Shown here in pieces: positions 43,601 to 54,857 of a stretch of DNA of 64,000 bases. Source of the DNA: Lytechinus variegatus (taxonomy: Eukaryota > Echinodermata > Echinoidea > Temnopleuroida > Toxopneustidae); NCBI RefSeq assembly GCF_018143015.1, contig NC_054741.1:66595754-66659753 (forward strand), given 5' to 3'. Every line of letters starts with the position of its first letter. The first letter of the stretch is position 1. The notes beneath the pieces are model-generated. The model had not been told where the DNA came from and did not search any database. It saw only the letters and a program-made list of their open reading frames with translations. A program made the translations under genes and the position numbers.

Positions 43601-46600
43601 TTTGCTGTTCTGTGCAACATTTGTAGTGGATGCAGACATCCGCAATTTGGATCTATTTGAATAAGATATTGAAACATCTAACGCATATCTTGCGCTTGTT
43701 TAACCACTTGCTTGGGTGATTCTGAAGAGGATTAAAAATACCACTTAGTCAAAGAAAAAAAAATCAAAATCAGTTGGTACTTTAAACCCGCATATTAACG
43801 CGGAAGTATTACCACCAATTAATTGATTGGTGGGGATTTTTTACCTGATTGCTAAGAAAGCATGATTGCTTGTAAGCAAGCAACCAGAGGACCGACGGCT
43901 TAAGATCCTCTCCGAAGGACCTGGTAATGAGGATTAATGTCTTACCAAAGGGCACTTAGCGCACCAAATGAGAATCGAACCCGGGTCACCGGAATACGAA
44001 TCCCCGCTCTACCGACTGAGCTAGATATCGCGCCTCCTATAATTGGATAGAGTTGGCAGATATAATCTGTTTTAAAGTTACGAGTAGTTTTTAAATAATC
44101 ATTTTACGTCAAATATCTTATGAAAAGAAACATACTATAATCTAAGGTGAATTACATGTAATTCAACCAAAGGCTTTAACATCACTGGATAAAGTCACTC
44201 ATGAATACCCATTGCGAATGATGAATGGATCTAAAGTCCATTTCATATTACTTCGTTAAGCAACGGAAGTCACCATTCATCTTGTATTTTCTATTTGTCT
44301 CTTAACAGGTGCATATGCAACAGTAGGAGGAGATCTCTTTGAGATATCATCCTCATCTAATAATTCTTATGATGCTGTGTCTCTAGGATGTCCAGCTAAT
44401 ATGGATAACATTACTCGCTGCTGGTATAAGCGTATGGAACGGAAGATCCGTTTGGACAAGAGTATTGCTATTGTTTGTTGTACATGTGAGTATTCAGAAT
44501 GATGCGATTTTCTTTGAAGGGCAAATAATTTTTCACAATATGAGTTCAATTCAATATCAAAGTAAACCGATTAAAGTCAAATAAAACAATATGTAAAGAT
44601 AAAGTACTGGAAGTTCAACAAATTATAACCAAATTAAATGTAACGTCATACCCGGCAGGCAAAAACACTTTGTACATTCGGTGGCAACGAACGTAGTCTA
44701 ATAACCGATTATTTTAGTCAGCTTGTTATTTCTTCGCTCTAACCACTATACCACTTCTATACCAGTCTTTATAAAACAAAGACTGGTTATCAAATATTAT
44801 ATGTTTATTATGCCAAAGTATTTGATTTCGAATATCATTACAGTTAGGGTTAGACATAGGCTAGACACATCTTTCAATGTGGTAACAGTTCTAAAAGTTT
44901 CCCAGGCCGCCAATATTTATTTGTAAAAAGTTGGTATTTTCCTTTCGTTTATAATTTTCAGTGTTTTAGTACTGAAATTACAATTTAAAAGGAACGAGAT
45001 ACCTCCTAGGAGGTCAATATGAACACATTTTTTTCCATTTTTCTGTTTTGTCATTCGAAAACCTTCCTAACCATTTTAACCGAAAGCTTAGCATTTGATG
45101 GTGTACATCAGTCATTATTCCACCATTAATATAATTATCTGTTAAAGTACATCTTTTAATTTTTTCTACTTTTCTGTTCCAAATGAATCTAAACACTATA
45201 TTTATTTAGAATTTTCAGGAATTTCGTTGGAATGGAATGAACAATGCTCAAATGTATTATTTGACTAAGTGCTAAACATTTAAGAATAGTTACCCGACCA
45301 AAAATAGCTAAGTTTCGTTTTGACCAGCGTTTTACGAGCAGAAACGGGATTGCAGGTGTCGGGCGTTGAAGCAGCGATCCGTTGCTGTGATGAACTTTGG
45401 TTTGGCGTTGGTATGGAGGTGTCGGAGAGGGACCAGCATTCGACTATGTGATGTATGGAAATGAAGACTAACCACGCAAGCTTGATGTGCAGCGTTGTAA
45501 GCATGCGCGAGAGAGAGCAAGATGGCGTAACATTAAATGGCAGACACTACTCTACATCGGTGTGCTATTATCTCATTATTATGTATCCCTTTAAGAACCA
45601 CAACACAAGAACATAACAGACTATAAATACGGGGAGAAATGGACCAGGGGCCCATTTGGAATCTATCAGAACTTCTATCAAAGACATCCGTTCAGCTCCG
45701 TAGTCAAAAGCGGTATGCCGCTAAACCAACTTAAAACCCCCGCCGAGCCAACATCCGCATGTGCAGAACGCCGCTCTGTCAACGCTTGCGTCATCGCTAA
45801 AGCAACGTTGGCTTCAGCGGTGCACCGCTAAGGCAACAATTAGCGTTCTCGAAATTCGGCCCCCTCTCCCTTCCGTTCAAGGAACGCTCCAACAAAAATC
45901 GGGCGATGTTACCTGGTCTTAAGTTTGTTTTACAATGCAATTACAATGCAGTGTTTGCAGTTAGGGAAGAGAGAAGGGAAGAGGGTTAAATTAAAATAGG
46001 GTTTTCCCCCCTTTTTCTCTACAGTCATTATTTAGTGATAGAGTGAATTTTAATCTTAATAATGACCGATATGGATTTTCAGTTTCTTTTTTATATAACA
46101 GTGCTTATACACACAATCAGTTTAATTAATTATGGTTATCAGGACCGCTTACAATTCTGCATATGTGTTTTCTATACAACAGCGTACATGTGCAACACAC
46201 CCCGTGGTAGTCCTCTAGGTCTAGAAAGCGGTAAAATACATGATGATGCTATTTCAGTTTCAAGTGAGTGGAGCGAGACCACTGTGGACAAAAATAAAGC
46301 TCGTCTTAATGGTTACTCTGCGTGGCGCCCTAACATAACCCACGACGCTGACCCCTGGCTACAGGTTGCCTTTGATTCCGCTTTTATCATCACAACTATC
46401 ATAACACAAGGCAGACCAGTATTTGAAAGACAGTGGACGACCGCATACAAAGCGTCCTACAGTATGGACGGAACGTCATGGGCCTTCTACCAAGACACTT
46501 CTGCTAATACAGACAAGGTAAACATCGATATTGCATCTTGTCCTCTTTTAATATCCTATACAAAACAAAGCCTGAAACAACTTGGAACCAAATCTGAGAA

Positions 46601-49600
46601 CAGAGAGGGGGAGATAGCGAGCGTAATTAAATACTGTTTCAATCCCAATAATTGCATTATTATCAGAGAGATTTTAATGAATACACCCATGGCCAAACGC
46701 CTGTGTGAACAAAACCTCACGTGGTTGTTTATGATTTGGTCCAAACAAGTTTGGGGAATATTTATATGATATTGACTGGCCTTGGGGTCTTTAGATTGAG
46801 TTTTACAATTTCGATAACTTTTTTTACATTAACATCAACACTGTGCAGTGTGTTGTCGCCAGCAACAGAATCATATTGCCCCGACTCTTAAAACGAGGGC
46901 AATGTGGATCTTTCAAGGACATTCCACAGTTAAAGTGAAATCCATGTCATTTGCACCAAACATAGAATCATAGAATAGTAAGTAGCACCTGAATATTCCA
47001 AATATGCAAAAATTAACGTGGGTCTATGTGCTTGATTTTGTGCTATAGAGCTTTGAACGTTCACCCAAATGGATGTTCTTAAGAATTACGCATTCAAAAA
47101 AATTTGGAATTTTTAGACCTCACGAGATCACTACAATGAGTTTAATCCTCTATTACTCAGTCAAAATCCATGAATATTAGATTTCGCAGCATAGTTTCGA
47201 AACATAGTTAATAATTGTATTCTTTAAGATGGAAAATATAACATTGCTATTTGTATGCTCTTTTACGTTTACGATCACCGTTTTAAACAACGTTTGAAAA
47301 CGCTGATTCTGTCCTCGCAATGGAAACATAAACACACCCTCAGTCTGGGTCTTAAAGATGGTGTGAAAGACAACAAAAACCCAATCTCAAAAATGTGTAA
47401 TTTCAATACAAATTTGAGAAGTTCAATAAATGCAGCTGCACTTATTCAAAACCCATGTCATTTTCACCAAATTTTGCATAGAAGATATATTTAAAAGGTG
47501 TAAACATTTAAAAAAATAGGGGTTCATGTTTTTTATGTTTTCAAATAATCAGCACTTTTATCAGAGCAAATGTGCTTTTGAAAACTGCATTCTCTGATTA
47601 TTATTATCATGATGAGTAGGCCTAATCTTAAAGGGGAATGAAACCTTTGGAATAAGTAGGCTTGTGTCGAAACAGAAAAATCAAAGAAACGGATCAACGA
47701 AAGTTTGAGAAAAATCTGACAAACTATGAGAAAGTTTTGTGCATTTCAATAATGCAAGCACTAATTCTATGGAGATCCTCCCATTGGCAATGCGACAAGG
47801 ATGTGTGATGTCACATGTGAACAACTTTCCCTTTGATGGACTATAAAATACCCCCAAAATGTCTCTTTACTTTTTCTTATGGTGATACATATTCTTTATC
47901 CATGATGTATTCTTTAAAAAATTGTATTACATGCCCTCCTATAGAAAGAACACATGATCTACTGATAGATGTGATAAAAGAGGCAATTTAAGTGAAATAT
48001 ATACTAAAGTAATGGGGAGAGTTGTTCAACAGCATGACGACAAGTGACATCGCACATCTTTGTCGCATTGACAGTGTGAGGATCTCCATAGCATTAGTGA
48101 TTGTAATATTCAAATGCTCATAACCTCATTATTTATCTGATTTTTCTTAATTTTTCGTTGATCTGTTTCTTTCATTTTTCTGTTTTCACACAAGCTATCT
48201 TGATCTAAAGGTCTCATTCTCCTTTAATATTTGGCCTACTTTAAACAGTTTATCCGGCATTATGAAAATTATGAATTACCATCTTATCATACAACCATGT
48301 TTTTGCGTTTTCTTCAGGTCTTCTCAGGAAATTACGACGGTGAGAGTCAAGTAGAACACAGCTTCTCTGCACCCATCGTATGTAGATACTTTCGTATCCA
48401 TCTGCTAAAGAGCTTGGGTTATAAGAGCCTCAGGTTAGAACTCACCGGGTACGGTCCCATCAATGAATTATTAGGTGAGCACAAATAATGATCAGTGATC
48501 ATGATGTCAGTGCTTCCGATCGAATTTGGAACTAAGCTAATACGAAGTTTTAGTATTCAATTAGAATTTAACGTTTGAACAATTATCGGAAATTATAATT
48601 TAAGATAAGATTTAGTTTTTTTCACACCAAATATAGAAATTATGGCGCTGTCACACCTTGGCGTTTTAGACAGCGTATGCCCGACGTATGAGGAATTTGG
48701 CGAATACGCTGGCGTACGTCGAATACGTTAAGGGTAAGTTTTGCAAACGTTAAGAGTACGCTAAAACACGCTGGTATACGTCGTCATACGGCGAGGTCGT
48801 CGAAAAATTCTGTGCAAGCACAACATTTTTCGACGTATGCCAGCGTATGGCTCATACGTCCCGCATACGCGGGCCATAAGTTGTAGGCAAGTTACGCGAT
48901 CGTTGATACACGTTGACACACGTTACTCGTAAGTTACTCATAAGTCGATGTACGTCGAGATAATGTCCAGCGTACCCTAAAACTTACTTCTAACCTATGA
49001 GTAACGTGCTTTGAACGTATGTGTAACTTAACTCCAACGTATATTGACGTATGAAGACGTGCTCCGGACGACCACAAAACTTACTGAACGTGTTTATAAC
49101 TTACAGCTACCGTATAATGGCGTATTGACAACGTTTATAGGAATTGGTATATAAAGGTGGGGTTCACAGGAGGAACCCATCAGAACTCACGAAGACTTCA
49201 TGGTGAACAGATGCCCATGCCATTCGAGAGATGGAGGGTATCGTGCGGTTATGATTTGAATAGTCGAGCGGCAGCCTTTTTATAGGCTACGACACGTGTT
49301 CGTCAGCGATACGCTGCCGCGCGCTATGCGTAAGTTAGGCTATCGTGGGGCATAAGTTGTGTACGCCAGCAATACACTAAGCATTCGTTGGAATACGTTA
49401 CTTATACGTTAACGAAGCGTTCGATATAAGATACTAATACGTTATGTATACGTCCAACTATGAATACTCTAAGTATACGCCCACAGTTGAAAAAACGCTG
49501 TCTAAAACGCCAAGGTGTGACACCACCATTAGATTATACGATATCTGATAAATGTGTTTAATTCTATTTGTGCGTGAATAGTAATAAAGATCTAGTACTA

Positions 49601-52244
49601 TACTCTAATACGATTTGACTTATAAGCGGATTTCGAACTAGCCACAAAGTCATTTTACAGAAGCAGATATGGTGAAGCTTGAACACAATCAGAAAAAAAA
49701 ATATTTGACAAGTAAGGAATTTTTACAAGTTGCAAAAAAAAACATTTGTTCACAATATCCACACAATCGATGGCTAAAATCATGAGGCACTGCGACTTAA
49801 TATCTGGACTGATACTCGTGACACTACTTCAACTGACTTCACAGGTATGTCTCTGGACAATGTCTCTGGACAATGCGTAGAAATCCACTGCAAATAATGT
49901 AGAGTGCACTGATATCCAAAATTAGATTGAACATCTAAAACTAACAGATTTTCTCGAATCTCATTTCATATTCTAATCTTAGGAATTTAGAGAATTCCTA
50001 GGAATATCTCGATTGGGGAAGTTCAAGAAGTACAATCTGTTTTTCCTCTTGCTCGGACAGAAGCCGAAAAACTCACGGAAGAAGTAGCCTTAGATAGGCC
50101 TGTGGGCATTAACTTGCCTTGCTATCGATCTCTCAAAGATATTTCATTTAAATCGTTGTTAATTCTTAATCATTTCAAGTTTAGCTGCTATGAACCAAGA
50201 GGAATCTGGATGTTCACATCCCCTGAGAGGAAGTAAAATGGGAGTGGAAGATGGGCAAATCCCAGATTCTAGGCTTACTTCTTCATCGTATCAAATTCTT
50301 GGTGGATTCCTTTTTCTAGCGCAAAATGGAAGATTGAACGGCGGAATGGATTCTAATAGGAAAGCTGGCTGGCTAGCCGTTGATGACGACCAAGACAAAT
50401 GGGTGATGGTGGGTCCGTTATATTTGTATTCGTCTGCGCACAGAAAAGTCTGTGCTTCATAAAGACATGTCTAAGACTTATCTCGCTACGCATTTGACCG
50501 AAAATTTGGAATCGGTCGATGTGCGTTTTAGATTTGAAATTAATTATGAGGGATTTGCTCTTTTTTTCGTCTTGACAAAATGTTAAGAGACTGGTAATTG
50601 TGCATAGCATAACAAAAATGAACAAAATATATAACTTTTTACAATTTGGTTTATTATGTTCTTTGTGATTTAAAACGGAGTTAAAGCTAATCACTTACGC
50701 TTGTTCTAATAATTAGGAACATTCCTAGGAAGTTCAAGATTTCATCACAAGGAGATGTCCTGAACATAAATCATACAGTAATGTGAAAATTTGATGTAGC
50801 TAAACGGTTCCACAGATCTTATGATACATTATAAAAAAATGAATAAATAAGATTTTACAGAAAAATTAGTGAATCATTCGACAATTGATATTAAAGGTCT
50901 ATTTAAACAAAATATAGTGAATTAGTTGGTAATTAATGTAAAAGGTCTATTTCAAACAGAATTTAATGGTAAGATAATATTTATTGAAGGAAAATGTGTA
51001 AGGATCCATACCCCAGATACCAATTCTCTTTATTTTAACACAATATACGATTACTGGTCTGGGGTTCTGATACTCTGCTGCAAGAACTTTGGGGTAGGAG
51101 GGGGATGGGTACTGATTAGCTTTCCAAGTTTACTAATATTCTTTGCATGAGGCAAGGGATATGGATTTATTTACTTTTTTTATCCATTTGATTTTTTTTC
51201 TGCGAATGTTTTGACTCCTCAGATAGATGTTGGTCAAACCTCTCTCATCACCGGTATTATTGTACAAGGGCGACACATGGAACATCAATGGGTAACGTCT
51301 TTGAAAGTGTCCTATTCCCTTGATGATTATATATGGACATTCGTTTTGGAACCACAATGCGATCAACAAGTAAGTTTGCTTGAACGTTACAATAAAGCAA
51401 TCAAGCATTCAATCTTTTTCCTCTGACATTTTCCTTAAACAAATGGGATGTTGCAAAAAATATCTAGTAATTTTTTTGGAAATTTTTAACAGGCCTGAAA
51501 ATGGGACATATTGGGAACTCTTTTGTGGCCAACAGTATGCGAATCTTTTTCTGGAAAATAATGAAAGGTCAACACACGACCAGAAATATTTATTCATATA
51601 TATTCAATCTCAATATAAGCCCCAATTAACCCTAATGAACAAGCGCGCGAGAAAAACATATTTTGTATAAAGTATCATAGGTCCCTGTGCACAAAAACGT
51701 TGCAATTTGCGAATTTGCGGTATACAACATTGTTATTATCATTATTATTAAACGGCAACGAACGTAGAGAGCAGCAACACTGTGCAGTGTGTTGCTGCCC
51801 TCTACGTTCGTTGGTTCCAATCGAATGCAACTAAAAGAAATCATAAGTATCTTGATTTTCAACCAGTCAAAAGCACTCATTTGGAAATTGCGCTTGATAT
51901 TTGGGGGTAAGGTAATGAACGCAATTCTTTCGGCAATGGTCCTCTTATTTTTATTTTCATTTTTTTTACAATATTTCCCCTCCTCTAATTTTATTCCCTT
52001 TTCTTCCTGCCCCTCTCTATGTTCAATTTTATCCATCCTTCCCTTCTCTTTGTTTTTTTTCATTCCCGCCGAATCTAAATCGATTTTTCTCTTTCACTAG
52101 ATCTTTCCTGCAAACTACGATAATGACACTCCTGTGACTATTGTGTTCAACCAGCCACTCACTGCTCGCTACGTCAGAATTCACCCACTCACATGGAAGA
52201 GTGTCTGCGGCATGAGATATGAAGTCCTTGGTATACGAGATTAG
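37659..52244 (+). CDS. Secreted SRCR plus double discoidin (F5/8 type C) domain protein
   Basis: Exons: 37659-37707, 40901-41062, 42427-42585, 44309-44485, 46183-46517, 48318-48474, 50185-50408, 51223-51369, 52101-52244; all GT..AG, 517 residues, phases consistent. Order: signal peptide (MFEIVLLLSVVLLQETG); an unrecognised Cys-containing segment (about 18-70); an SRCR-like domain (about 76-182: RLVGGNETEGRLVV, SRFVCRYLGYEG, ending AIVCC) split over two exons; discoidin 1 (about 186-342: WLQVAFDSAFIITTIITQGR, YKASYSMDG, FRIHL); discoidin 2 (about 355-515: DVGQTSLITGIIVQGR, LKVSYS, RYVRIHP). Discoidin domains typically bind carbohydrate or lipid, and SRCR domains bind proteins or microbial ligands. 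No membrane helix is seen, so it is probably secreted. Both discoidin domains lack the usual final Cys. The joining of all nine exons into one transcript is inferred. Confidence 0.85.
37845..40228 (+). mobile_element. Broken R2-like (RLE-type) LINE in intron 1 of the SRCR-discoidin gene
   Basis: Pieces of a non-LTR retrotransposon polyprotein appear in order. First an RT palm start (NFRMISLTSCVSKVFHK, then GIYGCVEHNQV). Next the RT core at 38272-38565 (GVFQGNPFSPIIF, AYADDFT, LKLKPSKC). Then, after a DNA-element insertion at 39171-39523, a region with LPKRVLRFVVNAYIDSLPSY and a C..C....H....C knuckle (CLFCAGTTGTFQHIILSNC). Last is a stretch ending in an RGLVDQNGK-like frame near 40040. The knuckle after the RT and the phrase KPSKCxSLSIC fit LINEs with a restriction-like endonuclease. 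Several stops and frame changes make it inactive. Confidence 0.75.
39171..39523. mobile_element. Harbinger-like TIR element, truncated copy inside the LINE
   Basis: It begins TGGCGCTGTCACACCTTGGC and runs nearly identical to the left 353 bp or so of the element at 48643-49528, then breaks off at cttctaacc and LINE-like sequence resumes. The right TIR is missing. Inside is a perfect palindrome (gtcgaaaaatgttgtgc, aa, then its inverse). Confidence 0.8.
41230..41353. mobile_element. 124-bp palindromic MITE in intron 2
   Basis: GGAGTGAGATTTCGGTCTTT at the left is answered by aaagaccaaaatctcactcc at the right. An inner pair (gagtgaaatttcaccc and the opposed gggtgaaaacttactc) continues the hairpin. 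There is no coding capacity. Confidence 0.75.
42590..44300. other. Intron 3 of the SRCR-discoidin gene
   Basis: No exon besides the annotated ones. It holds a G-run near 43025-43040 and the tRNA-headed SINE described separately. The open stretches at 42998-43316 and 43424-43660 show no domains. Confidence 0.45.
43790..44036 (-). mobile_element. tRNA-headed SINE (family S2), minus strand
   Basis: On the minus strand the head reads GGCGCGATATCTAGCTCAGT with GGTAGAGC (box A) and GGGTTCGATTCTC (box B), spanning about 43958-44036. The anticodon arm is degenerate. The body continues through ggtcctctggttgcttgc. It differs from the S1 SINEs. Confidence 0.65.
45647..45864. repeat. Candidate MITE with GGGGCC ends
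   Basis: GGGGCCCATTTGG at the left and CGAAATTCGGCCCC at the right are a loose inverted pair 218 bp apart. The interior repeats words such as ccgctaa and caacgttg. Borders and target duplication are unproven. Confidence 0.4.
47628..48227. mobile_element. TTAA foldback MITE (family 3), intact copy in intron 5
   Basis: It starts TTAAAGGGGAATGAAACC and ends GTCTCATTCTCCTTTAA. The arms stay inverted for over 200 bp, with cttgtgtcgaaacagaaaaa against tttttctgttttcacacaag and attggcaatgcgacaa against ttgtcgcattgac. TTAA marks both borders. Other copies lie at 54858-55508 and, as a half, at 2680-2870. There is no coding capacity. Confidence 0.8.
48643..49528. mobile_element. Complete 886-bp Harbinger-like non-autonomous TIR element
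   Basis: The left end TGGCGCTGTCACACCTTGGC continues with gttttagacagcgt; the right end is the inverse, acgctgtctaaaacgcc followed by aaggtgtgacaccacca. TTA flanks both sides (48640-48642, 49529-49531), the 3-bp target duplication typical of PIF/Harbinger. The interior is unusually rich in acgta and tacgc words and has no long frame. It sits in intron 6 of the SRCR-discoidin gene. Confidence 0.82.
49770..49844 (+). pseudogene. Orphan signal-peptide-like exon in intron 6
   Basis: ATG at 49770 opens MAKIMRHCDLISGLILVTLL.., 25 codons ending exactly at a good donor CAG|GTATGT. It looks like a first exon with a signal peptide. However, it ends in phase 0, while the next coding exon (50185) needs one carried base, so it cannot feed discoidin 2 directly. 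No intermediate exon with fitting phase was found. It may be a remnant of a separate discoidin gene fused into this one, or chance. Confidence 0.4.
51756..51813. repeat. 58-bp near-perfect palindrome in intron 8
   Basis: CAACGAACGTAGAG and GCAGCAACACTG are followed at once by CAGTGTGTTGCTGC and CTCTACGTTCGTTG. The arms pair almost fully with hardly any loop. Fragments recur near 46843-46865 (acactgtgcagtgtgttg) and 44683-44697 (ggcaacgaacgtag), so it is a dispersed family. Confidence 0.75.
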
Positions 52245-52297
52245 GATAATTTCAATAGCTAAAATATTTACAAAAAAGGGTCGCTTTTTAAGTCGTA

Positions 52298-52634
52298 AAG
52301 GACAAGTCCACCCCAACAAAAACTAATTGATTTGAATAAAAAGAGAAAAATTAAAAAAGCATAACACTGAAAATTTTCATCAAAATGGGATGTAAAATAA
52401 GAGTTATTACATTTCAAAGTTTCGCTTCATTTCACAAAACAGTTATATGCACATCTCGGTCGGTATGCGAATGAGGGAACTGATGACATCACTCACTGAC
52501 TAGTTCTTTTGTATTTTATTATATGAAATATGAAATATTTTATTTTCTCATCATTGTCATGTGAAATGAAGTTTCATTCCTCCCTGAACACGTGGAATTC
52601 CATTATTTTAACATTTTGTGCTTCAGGCAAGGAG
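52298..52634. repeat. Interspersed repeat starting aaaggacaagtccacccc
   Basis: I recognise this text (ggacaagtccaccccaacaa, tgatgacatcactcactgac, gtgaaatgaagtttcattcc) as a very common sea urchin interspersed repeat. It starts about 50 bases after the SRCR-discoidin stop codon and supplies an AATAAA at 52335-52340 that could act as that gene's polyadenylation signal. Confidence 0.6.
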
Positions 52635-52665
52635 GTCAAATTCATAAGAATTGAAATATTTATAT

Positions 52666-52805
52666 AATATTGACTGGCCTTGAGGGAGATACCAAATATA
52701 TTTCCCAAACTAGTCTCATATTGCCCCGAGTCGAAGACGAGGGCAATATGGGACTAGTGAGGGAAATATTTTTGGTATCTCCCAAAAGTAACGCCAGTCA
52801 ATATT
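52666..52805. mobile_element. 140-bp hairpin MITE
   Basis: AATATTGACTGGC at the left and GCCAGTCAATATT at the right frame a long imperfect hairpin. Within it gggagataccaaatat pairs with atttttggtatctccc and actagtctcatattgccc with gggcaatatgggactagt, leaving a loop near cgagtcgaagacga. A diverged and interrupted relative lies at about 46768-46920. Confidence 0.8.
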
Positions 52806-53482
52806 ATTATTATTACCTGTTCAACACTTTCTGGTACATTAAATTAACAAATTGATAGATAAATAATTGTTGGACTTACCTTGGTCATGCCTCTAGTGTC
52901 GATTCTGCACTTTACCATTATGACGTACTTTATGACGTACATTAAGCGCTCGGATCCAGCGTTGTCTTTATTATGACGTATATTGTTAGTGCGCGGATCC
53001 TTATGAAGCGTATCTCTTTATACGCATCCACAAATGCGGTTGGGATTGATGAGCTCGCGCTCGGAATACGGATATTATGGACCGCCAATTATTGTACGTA
53101 GGTGCAGTAGGAAAATTACTCTTTTCGGGGAGGAGGGGTGTACGAATATTATGGTCACTCGTCATTCAGCTGATCGCTGACCGGGCCATTGTGACAGACA
53201 AAATACGCGTTTATATCATGTCGCCAAAATGCCTCATTCAGGTAATAATGTATAATTCAAACAATAAAAAACAAAATAAATAGTGAGTGAGTGACATAAT
53301 CGACTCTCTCATTTGGATGTAACTGGCTCGTTCATATAACTATTTTGTTAAAAATAAGGGGAAATTTAAAATGTCATTACTTTCTTATTTTTCATCCGAT
53401 TGTGATGAAATTTTCAGCATTGTGCTTGTCTAATTTTTCTCTATTGATTCAAATCAACATTTTTCTGAGGTGAACTTGACCT
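52806..53482. other. No gene recognised
   Basis: It contains tgacgta-rich words (52920-52985) and the open stretch 53077-53283, which has no recognisable domain. Nothing further is supported. Confidence 0.4.
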
Positions 53483-54188
53483 TTAACCATAAAAGGCCTG
53501 GGGCAGACCCCCCTACATTTTTACGATAAATCTGCCACGTGCGAAATTTTTCAACGCGCCGCTCAATGACTTCTTACTTTCGAATCTCGTACAACTTTTG
53601 AGGCCAAATTTGCGATGCCCGGGTACGCGATTACGAAATGACGCAACATTATGTAAGTGCATGTCAAACCCAAAACTGCTCATGTACAAATATAATGCAA
53701 ACTGTGTATTTAGCCAAAATTCATAAATGTATCATTATTTGTATATATAGTACTGTCTTACTGATTACATTTAATTAATTTTGTTTTGTTTAAGGTAAAA
53801 ATTAAGTCTGCAGCAATTTCCATCGAAAAAACAATAAAAACAAAGAAATTGAAAAAAAAACAATAAAATACATTATGAAAAAAATTGCGATACCAATTTT
53901 TTTGAAGTACATTTGATCGAGATCCTACAAAGACTGTGATTGAAAAAATAGCAATTTTTGAGGCAGTATAATAGTCGATTAGAGCAAATGTTTTATTTCA
54001 TGAATAAATTTAGCATAATTAATTCATTAAATGAAAAATCTTATTATTTAAAAAAATAATGATACAGCCTTTAGTAGATTTAGTAGATTATTATCGCACA
54101 CTGCCACTGTGCAAATCTTCGCGGGGGGGGGATCCGCCCCTCCCCGGCTGTGGGATGGGTCCAAATAACCCGGCTCTTTTAGAGTTAA
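53483..54188. mobile_element. TTAA-bordered MITE family 2, copy 2
   Basis: It is bounded by TTAACCATAAAAGGCC and GGCTCTTTTAGAGTTAA. The interior matches copy 1 at 9275-10046 (gatgcccgggtacgcg, acgcaacattatg, ttagccaaaattcataaatg, tcgcacactgcca) in the same orientation. The terminal G/C blocks are partly altered. It is more decayed at the ends than copy 1. Confidence 0.75.
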
Positions 54189-54339
54189 TCTTATCTTACT
54201 ACAAAATAATTGTTTTTACACATTTCTCATTTCCAGTAGTATATTTGATTACGTTTGAAATGTAACTTAAACACTTTTAATTAAAACTACTATCATTACA
54301 AATGTTTATTTAAAAGATGGAGTAATTAATATAATGATC

Positions 54340-54356
54340 TATTTATCGATTGATTG

Positions 54357-54396
<40 letters not shown>
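54340..54396. repeat. (ATTG)n microsatellite
   Basis: A run of gattgatt units directly before the SINE at 54398. Confidence 0.9.
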
Positions 54397-54397
<1 letters not shown>

Positions 54398-54650
54398 CCG
54401 GGCATGTTGGCTCAGCGGTAGAGCGTCCGCCTTATGAACAGGAGGTCGTTGGCTCGATCCCCGGCTGAGTCCTACCAAAGACTAATGAAAATGGGACCTT
54501 CTGCCTTCTTGCTTGGCGCTCAGCATTTAGACTGGAGAAGGGTATACATAATATATTATGCAGGGCCCGCTGGAAGGGCAGTCTCATGATTGAAGTGGTT
54601 ACCCTGGGTAAATAAAACGTTCTTATTATCATCTTTATTATTATTATCAT
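54398..54650 (+). mobile_element. tRNA-headed SINE (family S3), plus strand
   Basis: The head has GGGCATGTTGGCTCAGCGG with GTAGAGCG (box A) and GGCTCGATCCCCGGC (box B), about 54400-54471. The body runs through gggaccttctgcc and ggcagtctcatgattg and ends in aaataaaacg and a tattatta-rich tail. The acceptor ends do not pair well, so it is not a tRNA gene. Confidence 0.75.
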
Positions 54651-54857
54651 TATTGATTGCTTGACTCAGTGATTGGTGAACTGTTTGAATATCATATATT
54701 TTGAACAGTGGTCAAATATTTTCATGAGTTATTATATTTTAACCTTTACTCATTATACTTTGAAGATGGTGAGATGGATAAACGATAATTTAATAACAAA
54801 ATCAATTCTATCTAATTAGGTAACTAATGCATTGGTAGGAAATATATAATGGAATAC

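Noticed and set aside
46062-46182. Upstream extension of the discoidin exon starting MTDMDFQFLF
   Set aside because: Open by chance before the acceptor at 46181-46182; the spliced phase from the SRCR exon explains the exon start better.
49990-50110. Possible extra exon after ctcggacag linking the orphan signal exon to discoidin 2
   Set aside because: It runs into an in-frame stop after eight codons in the required phase.
54400-54471. Possible tRNA gene
   Set aside because: Acceptor ends do not pair, and a SINE body and A/T-rich tail follow.
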